A stretch of 64,000 nt of DNA from Chimonanthus salicifolius (Eukaryota > Streptophyta > Magnoliopsida > Laurales > Calycanthaceae), in assembly GCA_013350335.1 (NCBI GenBank), contig CM023536.1, positions 10,002,207 through 10,066,206 of the forward strand, given 5' to 3'. A program made the position numbers and the translations under genes. The notes under the pieces were generated by a model. It was given only the letters and a program-made list of their open reading frames with translations, ran no database searches and had not been told where the DNA came from. Shown here piece after piece: positions 24,033 to 34,500 of this stretch (its first letter is position 1; each line of letters starts with the position of its first letter).

Positions 24033-27000
24033 TGTCACGCCCCGACCCGAAGGGTGGGCCCGGAACGCGACTGATTTTTTTTATAAGTACACTAAACCAC
24101 AAGCATTCTTACTGGGCCGGACTAACAGTTGGGCCCAGAGGTCACACATGATCCCATCATGTGGACTCAAACATGTACCATATGCCTGCCCCATAAAAAT
24201 AGACATAGCAACATCAATAACATCCACTCTTAACATGATCAAACAGAATCCAACATTGATTAATCATTCATGGTCACAACGAAAAGACTACTGCAACGTC
24301 GTAGTCTCGATTCATAAAGTTTTTAAAGAACTAAGTACCACAACAAGTACTTCATAAAAACTAAAGGTTCCAAGAACCAGAAAGCACAAATGAAGGCATT
24401 TCCCCTTCATGGGAATCCCAAACCACCGTTGCAGCTAAACCACCCTACGCCTGAAAGAGAGGGTCCTCCTCCTCGGGTTCAACGCCTGAAAGGTGAGTGG
24501 TGTGAGCTAACTAGCCCAGTGAAGGAAATATAACAATGCACATTAAGTAAATAATAAAACAGGTTAGCAACAGTTCAATATCACATGCTTGATAACAACA
24601 AACATAATCTCAAGTAATACGTCAACATCATCAAATACTGCCATCATCCACCGTAACGCCTGCCGACTACGCTGAGACCAGTATTAAGTCCCGACACGGT
24701 CAAAATACATCCTTGCAAGTATACCTCCGGCTCTAACTTAGCCGATACTGACATCCTCAAGTCAGCAACTGACGACAGCATGGTCCACCCATGGTCCAGT
24801 AGACATGAACCATCTCTCATATGACCGATATTGGTCCAATAGCCCAGGTACGTGGAAGCAGTCTTACATACTCGTACGATCAACATCGTAATATTACAAT
24901 CAACATCAGCACTCTTACCATAATGCATTATGTATAGGCACATGAGTGAGTTCATCAAAACTGAAACCACTCATTGCTCAATACTCATCTCATCATAACA
25001 CCTGTTTACAAAATCTGCAGAGTTAAGTTCCCTCACCGTGATCGTTCAGTTACGCGGTCTCTGTTCAAACAACATACAATTGCACAATCAATATACATAA
25101 TAAATACGTATACATACATAGTATTTGGAAATCATACGTTTTCGGACAAAATATCTAGGGTTCATGGAATTGAGTTTCCTACTTGGTTTCTATCCTTTTT
25201 TAAATTATCATAATCTACAATATAATAATAAATAAAAAGGGGCTCAGTCCAAACTCATATTGTCTTCTGGGCATTGACCAGATTGACTTATTGAGTTAGG
25301 TCTAGATCCTCGGGTCACTTCTCGGTTGTCTTCTGGATAGGACCAAATCTGACATTTTGAGTAGGCCTCGAGGTCACTCAGTGCCCGACTATATAGCGTC
25401 TGTCTAAAAGTGAATCACTCAGTTCCCGACCAATAAGGTCGACCTGAAAGCGGATAAAATAGTATTTACACTATAAATAATAAGAGAAAGGGATTAGTAC
25501 ATTTTTAATTAACAAGGGGGTATAAATCATCACAAATAATCAAACACATTAAATAATAATCAAGATTAGACAAAAACAATAATCAAACAATATTTTATCA
25601 TTTAAAAATGGGTCCCTCGGAACATTACCTCGGAACTGGGTACAGTGTCTTCGGATCATCCGAACCACACTAAACTAAGTCACTGGCCTCGGAACATGGG
25701 CCTGACTTCGGATCATCCGAAGACTGGGTCTCGGACCTTCCGAAGTCCATCCGAACCTTTTAAAATCCGAAATAAGTCTCGGTGGGTCTGCAAAGCTTGG
25801 AACGTTCGAAGTCTGAGTTCGGAACGTCCGAGTGGGTTCGGTCCTTCCGAGCCTGGCTCGGTGCGTCCGAAAGGGTCTGGTTCTCCTCGCGAGTAACTAG
25901 GCTTCGGGTGAAGCTCGGAACGTCCGAGGGTCACGCGGTCGGACCGTCCGAAGGTTCGGACCTTCCGAAGAACGGCTCTCGGACCTTCCGAGAGTCGTCT
26001 TCCTCAACTGTCTGCACCAGCAGACAGTGACGGCGGGTCAACAGTAGAATACGATTCCGAAAAGAGATGGCTTTCCGGACTCGGTTTTCACATCCGTCTG
26101 GTCTGATGGACTCCTCTGGAAGTCCTCTTTCCATAGGGAATGGTTTGGAGCCTTGAAGCTCATTGGGCCAACGGATTTTAACAGTGAAAGCTCACGGGTA
26201 CATGAAACCCATGGTTTTTCCTTAGATTTAAAACTGGTTTTTCTCCATCAAGACAGGGTCAAAACTTGAATTTCTTGAATCAAAACCGGTTAGAATTGAA
26301 AGAGGAATGCAAATGATACCTTTACTTCGGTTCCTAGGTTGAAATTCGGATTTTTGAAAAGCTCCCTATAAGCTTACTGTTACTGAAAAACAGAAGCTGG
26401 GGGGGTTTCTCGGCTGGCTGAAATCACAAAGAGGGAGAGAGGGAAAACAGAGGATTGTTGAGAGTTCAAACCGATGGATCTGGCCGGTTTAAATAGATTT
26501 TTGGCCGGAAAATCCGTGATGGGACCGGACGACGGGAAGTGATGATTGCCGGAAATCCGGCCGAACCGCCAGTGCATGCGCCTGTATGCCGTGGGCAGGA
26601 TTTCTGCTGTTGCAGATGAGTCCCTCAACAGTTTCCATATTGCAGATAAGCCCCGATTTTAATAAAAACCGATTTTAAAACTAAAAGTAATAATTTAAAA
26701 ACTCAAAGACTTGATCCAACCTTACAGATGGGTTGAGTTTTGAAAACCTTGGTCACTATAAAAATTTCAGAATTTATCTTTTACTAAAAATCATTTATTT
26801 AAATAAAACTCATATTTTACCCATAATTACTTCATTAAACAAATGTAAAAATAACGAATTTGTAAATCTTATTTTGAATTGAAATGAAATAAGTAGACCA
26901 TTCTTAAAATGGTCTAACACCAAAATACCATTTTCAAAATTTAGCTCCTTTCCGAAATTATTTAAAATAATTAAAACTACCTTTCGGCGTTTTGAAGGGC

Positions 27001-27310
27001 GGCATTTAAATATCTTTTTTTTTCTTCTGAAAATAAATTCATTTTTAAAATTAGAAATGCAAATCCTTTATTAAGGAGAATATTATCCACGAATAATATT
27101 CACATAACAATATAATTTGTAAAATTACAACTAAAAGCGGTAAATTACCAAAATGCCCCTCCAGCTCGACGAGCTGGATCACTGAGCTTACGAGCTCGGA
27201 TTTGGGCCACGACTGGGCTTCCCTCGAAGCCCTAACCGTAATCCTCGATATTTACCGGTTAAACATGATTAACGAGCTAAAGCACGCCTAATCTGGGGCA
27301 GGGTATTACA
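24033..27310 (-). mobile_element. Solo LTR unit 2 (3.28 kb), inserted in unit 3
   Basis: Begins TGTCACGCC and ends GGTATTACA on the plus strand. The 5-mer atgtg flanks it at 24028-24032 and 27311-27315. It belongs to the same family as the host LTR but lies in the opposite orientation. The minus-strand TATA (TATTTAAA, 26488-26495) is a weak variant. It differs from units 1 and 3 by replacing their AT-rich middle with a GC-rich palindrome array (25651-25991). A frame at 24644-24970 on the minus strand includes the part conserved among copies. Confidence 0.9.
25651..25991. repeat. Array of 11 palindromes TCGGA-N3-TCCGA
   Basis: Thirteen-base inverted repeats start at 25651, 25708, 25731, 25797, 25819, 25838, 25858, 25915, 25939, 25956 and 25979. 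Eight have perfect half-sites. Two begin TCGGT and one is TTGGA..TTCGA. Spacers are TCA, CCT, ACG, GCG or CCG. Many starts lie 17-24 bp apart, and extra half-sites (ctcggaac, atccgaa) lie at 25617-25780. The array sits in the transcribed part of one solo LTR and is absent from the other two copies. Confidence 0.92.
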
Positions 27311-27969
27311 ATGTGTGACCTCTGGGCCTAACCGTTGATCCGGTCCAGTGAGAATGCTTGTGAGTTGGTTTAGTTTATCTTTCAAAAAAAAAAAATCAGT
27401 CGCGTTCCGAGCCCACCCTTCGGGTCGGGGTGTGACAGACCCAACCTGAAAAATCTGGGCTTAAGGCTTGGCTCAACAAGAAACTGTCTGCTTTGGACCT
27501 ACATGTGCGCACGCACACGCACGAGTCAGCATGGGTTTGGATTGGGACCTGACCCAACTCGTAGGCTCCAAAATGCGTCTTGCTAAGTGAGGAGGGGCCG
27601 CTACTTATAAACTTCAAGTAGAAATCCCTCACTTCCGATGTGAGACTCTTTTCTTCCCACTCACACACCTTCACTTGGGCCTACCCTTATTGGACTTGGA
27701 CGTCTAGGCCGGGTTAGGGTCTCACAAATTGGGTTATCCCGTTTAGTAAATAGCTTATATTTGGTACAGTCAAGTTGCATCAACTACTTAATATATGGTT
27801 GGATTGGAACAACTGATAAAGCATGATTGGATACTGAGTGGATAAAGTTATTAAATAAATAAATCATGTTAGGTATGAATAACTTAATTTTTTATATAAA
27901 AGATTCATAGTTGTGAGAGTCAAATATTTTGAGAGATTAGAAAATAGAGATCGGTAGGTTATTTTTTCT

Positions 27970-28160
27970 TTATTATTGTCCCAAATTAGTTTTCGTATAT
28001 GGTTTTGGAATTGTCTCAAAATATTTGGCTCATCTATATTGGAATAGTATAAAGTGTGTTAAAAATTGATGATATCACATTGAGTGCTAGCTTTATATAG
28101 AGACTTTTTTTAAAAAATACAAATATTTCAAATGAAACAACTAAAATGGGACGGAAGAAG
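27970..28160 (-). mobile_element. Stowaway-like MITE, second copy
   Basis: On the minus strand the right end reads CTTCTTCCGTCCCATTTTAG next to TA. The interior matches the copy at 15745-15930 in order. The other terminus near 27970 is degenerate. Confidence 0.72.
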
Positions 28161-28440
28161 TATAATAATGAACCTATTATGTACATAATCTATGCTCTTA
28201 AATTAATTATCATAAATCTACTTAGAGAAAATAAAAATAAAAATTTAAACTTTTATATAATTCGATATTCTAAAAGATCTATTTATTTTTAATCTACTAT
28301 TTAGCAAATAGGTAAATCTAAGTCTAAATTCACTACAAATTCAAAAATTTAAAATTAAAATCGCGAGTGACACACTAAATCCAACGCATTTATCATCCGA
28401 GTCGAGGTTGGGAAGGATTGCCGGGCCGACTCAGCGTATT
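28161..28440. other. Upstream flank of the RanBP1 gene
   Basis: AT-rich flank, no separate feature. GC content rises near 28395 as the promoter starts. Confidence 0.45.
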
Positions 28441-28458
28441 CTCAACGCGAGAAGTCCA

Positions 28459-28490
28459 CTATAAAGAGCAAGGGCAGCGGAAAAACCCTA
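28459..28490 (+). promoter_or_regulatory. RanBP1 core promoter: TATA box and telo-box
   Basis: CTATAAAG at 28459-28466 is followed by the telo-box AAACCCTA at 28483-28490, about 90 bp before the ATG. A second 'aaaaccct' lies near 28512. Telo-boxes are common in plant promoters of housekeeping and proliferation genes, which suits a Ran-cycle component. Confidence 0.6.
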
Positions 28491-28578
28491 TTGCCGATCC
28501 TTTACAGATACCAAAACCCTCGAGTCGCATCTCTTTCTTTATTCCATTTTTATTATTCTTGTGCAAAATCTAGAATCC

Positions 28579-31500
28579 ATGGCGAGCGCAGATCCAGCGC
28601 GGAAAGAGGAAGAGGAAGAAGCGGTGGCAGGCGAAGAGGAAGACACCGGTGCTCAGATCGCACCCATCGTCAGATTAGAGGAGGTCGCTGTCACCACCGG
28701 CGAAGAACATGAGGACGTCCTTCTGGATCTGTAAGTCTATATCCTTTTCTTGGCCTCCAATATGTATTATGGAAGGTAACCAATACTTCAGAATTAGGGG
28801 GAGAAATCCTCTTCCTTCTTTGTTATCCTTTTTCCCACCCTACCCTTCAATCCTAGGGTTTTAGCCTTATAGAAATTCAGGTTTCTCTCGTTTTTTTTCT
28901 AACTTTATTTATTCATTTTTTTTGCATTTGTATTTATTCCTCGATCTTACAAGAGGGTTTTGAGTAAGAGAAAAACTGAACCAGAAATTCGATGCTACAC
29001 CACTCCATCAGATAAAACAACAAACGAGGGGGTCGATTTATCAGAATCCAGATTGGGGGGGTGTTAATATCAGAGCCTGGAACTGTTTTGAGGGTTCATA
29101 CTATATCACAAGAACAACTTGTGTAGAAATTCACACACGATTTTTGGGGGGTGGGTGTTAATATCAGAACCTGGATCTGTTTTGTGCTTCACTGCACGTG
29201 TCATATAGCCAAATGTGAAGCAAACTGGATTTTACATTTTACTTTTTTGTTTCTTACATTGCTGATGCAACATGTTTTGAGTACGCCATCTCAGCATGAT
29301 TTTAAAGCAAAATGCAAAGTCTAGGGGGACTGTTTGTCGGAGACCATGGAAATGACATTCTTATCTCTTCTTCCATGGAATGAGAATCCTTTGCCAAGAA
29401 CGCAAAAAATGAGACCTTTTCTCAATTTTCAAGGAATTCATTTCCCATGAGAGTGATAGGAAAATTTAATGAGAAAAATGAGGGAGTATTTTCAACGAGA
29501 ATAAAGATTTTGATGCAAACAATAATAATACCGGGTTTTTGTAGCCCAACATGAGGCTGGATTTCATAATACCTACTGAATAACATGGATCAAACCTAAA
29601 CAAAAAAATTCCCCACAAAATGATTTTCTTGAGGAAATAAATAAACAACCTCTAGAGGAAACACTTTTCCTGTGTGTTTTGATCTGGGACTTGCATTTGG
29701 ATTTGTATTTTGCTGATTTGGCATGTTTTCATTGGTTTCAAAGTGATATCATCTAATTTCAAACAAACCTGGGATTTCTATTTGTTTTTTTATTGGATTT
29801 GGTGAATCAATTATTTTTTATGGTCTGTTGCTGGTGTAGGAAATCAAAGCTGTATCGATTTGACAAAGAAGGGAATCAATGGAAAGAACGAGGTGTTGGA
29901 ACATTAAAACTTCTCAAGCATAGAGAAACTGGGAAGGTCCGCCTGGTCATGCGTCAATCCAAGACGCTCAAAATCTGTGCCAACCATCTAGGTCTGTCTT
30001 GGATGCCATTCCTGTTACTGGATATGTTGCCACTCTTTTAGATATATAAATGATGTTGTATTATCTGGGTTTTGTTTGTTGCCGTGGGTGCAGTTGTTCC
30101 TTCAATCACGATGCAAGAACATGCTGGGAATGACAAGTCTTGTGTCTGGCATGCAATGGATTTCTCTGATGGGGAGTTGAAGGATGAGATGTTTTGCATT
30201 CGATTTGGATCAGTGGAAAGTGAGTGTCGTAATAAATCTGTTTCTCTACTTGTTTTTAGAACATATTGCTTATGAATTTCATGTTTGCATATTGATCTAT
30301 TTTTGTGTTTTTGGCAATAACTGTTCTTGTTGGGGCCCAAGTACACAGATTGAATGGTGTGGATAACTAAAGGATGACCGCCTTTGTATGTTTTATGAGC
30401 CCATAAGAAATGCCTTTTTTATTACCCTCTAATTCTGTATCTGTGCCACTTCTAAATGGGTCTTGCTTGTCATTGCTTAAGTTCTTGTGTTTGGTTCAGA
30501 ACTTCGATTCTAGGTTTACTTGTTATGAAATTTATTTTCACACCATTTGTTGGTTGTGGATCTGATTCGGCGCATCTGCGCATAGCAGCGCATATAGACC
30601 CTCTTGTTTTTGTGTTTTTGTTTTTCTTTTTAGTAACGGTAGTTTAGGTATTTATTGTTTATTTTTTTAGTAAGATGAAAGTTTATATAAGTTGTAGCCC
30701 TTTGAGGCAAAGGACCGATTGAATGAAATAGAAAAAAAAAATTCTGCTATATGCATATGTGTTCGTGGTGAGAAGCCAAATCAGCCAAAGGTGAGAAGCC
30801 CTCCTCCAATCTCCAGGTACGATTGACATCTTCTTCTTCTATCTTTCTTTTCTTATCCTCTTCTCCTTCTTTTCTTCCTTCTTCTTCTTTGTTTTCTTTA
30901 TCCTGCCTCAACAACCACCCCAGAAACCCCTTTGCAGCCTTCACTCTTCCTTCCCAAGCCCTATTAGTGGTTTCGACCTTCCCCAATCTCTTCCTTGCTT
31001 CCACCTCTTCCCCTAAGCCCTCCAACACCTATCGCAAGCCTCTAATACCTTCCTGGACTTTCGCCAGTGTCCGCAACCCCTTCCTGGGTGTCATCCCTTT
31101 TCCAAAACTCCCTCACTGATTTTGTTTCCCACCCTAACCCAATCTGGGTTGTCGTCCAGCCCCAAACCACTTCTCCTTCCTTCGCCCCTCTCCAAACTCC
31201 CCTCTACTGCTCCCGCCCCTCTCCAAAGACCCTTTTTACTGCTGTCCCATTCTTCTTTCTGTGTTAAGACCCTCTTATCAACCCATACAGCAGATACACA
31301 GTCCTTTCCCCTCCCATATTTGCTGTACCAGATTTCCATTGCCTAATTTTTCAGTCCTAGATCCCTTTGTTTGCTGTCCCACCTTCCTACCTTCTATTTT
31401 GAGCCATCCTTCCACACAAGTAGCTGTCCTATACTGGGTAAAAGGCCTATGCTACCAACGAAGCCAATAAGCCTTAATTTTGAACGTCCCCTAACTTGAG

Positions 31501-34500
31501 ATGTGATTTGGTTTGGATTGTTTCATAATTGTTTACATTAAATTCTGTGAATTGCTTGAATATTAGCGACAAATTTATGCTCTTTTACTGCAATTATTAA
31601 TTTGGATTTTAATTTCTGCCCCATAATTTTGATTTATATTGATTTCATGTTACACCATAATTGCATTTTGGCATTTAGGGTTACCTTTAACTTGTCCTGC
31701 ATCAAATTTGGTATCTAAGGTTGAGTTGTTTCCTTAAACACCCACGGTCTAGGTTGCATTTTATTTTTGAAAAAAAAAATTGCATTATTATTATTATTTA
31801 TTTATTTGTCATAATTACATTCATTGCATATAGAAGTAGGTCATAGCATATAGTCAGAGTCCATCCCTATATTAGTGAGTCTAGAGGAATACTAGTACGT
31901 GTATCCGTGCATGACAACTAGGAGTGGAGTCACCTAGTAGAAAGGGTCTGAACCATCCAGTGAAATGCCAAGAGAACAACTCCCAGCTTGGGTTGATTAA
32001 AATTGTAACCCGGTTGACTGCCTATGCCAGGTTCACTGACTTTCAGAGAGACCAACAAGCTTTACATATTGACATGACCAACTTGAGAACCCGGATTGAA
32101 ATTCTAGGAACGATGACAATGAATGTGTTCATGAGGACGATAGGAATCCCAGATCTAGAAATGAAGGTTGTGTAGTCCAAAGAGTCGATTGTGTTAGGTA
32201 CCAGCCACCTAGGCATCAGGAATCCGACAACAATGAGGAATGTGTTTTGAAGAACGTTCGTGTAGAAGCCCATGGCCGTTTAGATCCTAAGGTTTTCATA
32301 GATTGGCTATCGGACATGGACAACTACTTTGGGTGGCATGACATGTCAGAAGCTTGTAGGGTCCGTTTCGCCAAAAATGAAGTAGGTAGAGCAAGCTCGG
32401 CTTTTCTGGACCACCGTGGAACAAAAAACTAGGAGACAATCCTCTCAACTTGATTTGGCATGAGATGAAAGGGCTTTTAAAGGAGAAGTATGTCCCTCTC
32501 AAGTATAGGCAAAGACTCATTGACCAGTGGAACTCATTATGTCAGGGTAACTAGACCATTCATGAGTACTTTACGCGGTGCGAGTTAGATGAAGAACAAA
32601 GCCAAACTCTCTTTAGGTTTATATTAGGTCTTCGTTCTGACTACCAGCATGAGCTCATGTTGCATCGTGTGGAAACCTACCAATATGTGCCAGAATTCGA
32701 GAAGTATTTGAAACCGAATCCTCCAAGTCAATTTGACTCCCGTGGTACCAATTTCAAGCCCAATCCGCAAGGACCTTGGCAGAGTACGGTGAGTCAACTT
32801 AGGCAAATCACCAGTGCTCCATCCAAGAACAAGCATGAAAGTGTTAAGGGAGCCTATGGTACGGGCTCTTCCAGGAATGGTCCTCAGTGTTGTTACTGTC
32901 AGGGTTATGGGCATTTCGCTTGTGAGTGCCCTACTAAGACCAAGAATTAAGAAAAAGCTCTTTTGTTAGGAGAACTGCCCATTGAAGAGATTAACCCTAA
33001 AGATACACTGATGAGGAGATTGAAGATAGTGGTAGAGTACGGTGAGTCAACTTAGGCAAATCACCAGTGCTCCATCCAAGAACAAGCATGAAAGTGTTAA
33101 GGGAGCCTATGGTACGGGCTCTTCCAGGAATGGTCCTCAGTGTTGTTACTGTCAGGGTTATGGGCATTTCGCTTGTGAGTGCCCTACTAAGACCAAGAAT
33201 TAAGAAAAAGCTCTTTTGTTAGGAGAACTGCCCATTGAAGAGATTAACCCTAAAGATACACTGATGAGGAGATTGAAGATAGTGGGAGTTGCGCAAATGT
33301 CGTGTCTACCAGTATAGTTGCTTGATTGGGTTTGAAGCCTGAGTCTCATCCTATTCCACATCGAGTTGCGTGGGTCAATGACATTTCAATTTCCGTCACT
33401 CAGTGGTGTCCTGTGCCCATTCAGATCCTCTCCTATCATGGCATTGTGTGGTGTGATGTGATCTCTATCGTAGGACACATCATTTTGGGTCGTCCTTGGT
33501 TGTTTGACCATGATGTGACACTGTTCGGTCGCTCAAACACATGTAGCTTTGAGCACAAGGGTAAGAGGACCAAACTCATCCCTATGCAGCCCAAGGGCCC
33601 TCCCTCAAAACAAGAGGACACAGAGGGACAAATCGAAGGCCCAATGAAAGGCCCAATCCAAGTCTCTACATATCTCATCGCTGCTAAGGAATTTAGAAAG
33701 AGACTAGTGATGCTTCGGTTGTGTTTGCCCTGGTCTTGAGAGATATCCCCTGAGGTTGGTATTGAGTTGCTAGAGGTTGTAGCTCCGGTCCTCTGGGTAT
33801 GTCGGATGTTTTTCCATCTAACTTACTCGATGAGCTACCTCCCATGAGGGGCATTCAACATGCCATTGATCTTGTACCTGGGGCGACTTTACCAAACTTG
33901 CCTCATTATCAAATGAACGCTAAGGAGCATGAAGAGTTGAAGTGTCAAGTGGATGAGCTCCTCTAAAAGTGATTCATCAGGGAGAGTTTAAGTCCGTGCA
34001 TTGTGCTGGCCCTCCTGACACCCAAGAAAGATGGCACTTGGCGCATGTATGTGGATAGCAGAGCTATTAATAAAATCACTGTCAAGTATAGGTTTCCAAT
34101 CCCACATCTTGATGATATGCTTGACATGATGACCTGTGCTACTATATTTTCGACGATTGACCTCAAGAGCAGGTATAATCAAATACGCATTTGAGCAGGA
34201 GATGAATAGAAGACAACCTTCAAAACGAAGGATGGTCTGTACGAGTGGATGATTATGCCTTTTGATTTGACCAACACTCTCAGTACGTTTATGTGAGTGA
34301 TGACCCAAGTGTTGAGACCTTTTATGGGTAAGTTCTTGGTGGTGTGCTTTGATGATATTTGTCTGCAACTAGAGGGAAAGAAGAGAAGATAGAGATTGAA
34401 GGTAAATACCTCGTAATAATTCTAGTTTTAATTCATAATTTCGAAGAAATGTCTTTCTTTGTTACATCCATGACTATATAAGAAAACAAACAACTCAAAA

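Larger units (their letters stand above)
21193..27437 (+). mobile_element. Solo LTR unit 3 (2.96 kb, split by unit 2)
   Basis: Runs 21193-24032 and continues at 27316-27437. It begins TGTAATACC and ends GGGGTGTGACA. The 5-mer gaccc flanks it at 21188-21192 and 27438-27442, the signature of an LTR integrase. A TATAAAA at 21976-21982 gives plus sense orientation and a U3 of about 780 bp. The transcribed remainder contains the conserved hairpin (22453-22479) and an open frame at 23360-23545 shared with the other copies. No gag or pol is present, so I read it as a solo LTR left by recombination. The length resembles long-LTR Tekay/Del-type chromoviruses, but the lineage is a guess. Confidence 0.9.
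20765..27726 (-). mobile_element. TRIM retrotransposon, split by nested LTRs
   Basis: A terminal-repeat retrotransposon in miniature of about 0.7 kb once the nested elements are set aside. The left LTR is 20765-21075, the internal part 21076-21181, and the right LTR is 21182-21192 continued at 27443-27726. Both LTRs start TGTAAAGA and share 'cgaaaaatctgggcttaagg'-type sequence. The flanks carry the same 5-mer aattg at 20760-20764 and 27727-27731. The primer-binding site lies next to the right LTR, so the element is on the minus strand. It has no coding capacity and depends on other elements to move. Confidence 0.9.

Noticed and set aside
25645..26030. Frames across the palindrome array as a repeat protein
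   Set aside because: Overlapping frames on both strands with SEPS/RSE-type text arise directly from the TCGGA/TCCGA motifs.
30747..31346. Several frames of 74-98 codons in RanBP1 intron 3
   Set aside because: The region aligns with the chromovirus LTR leader (pyrimidine-rich). No coding signal is shared with known proteins.
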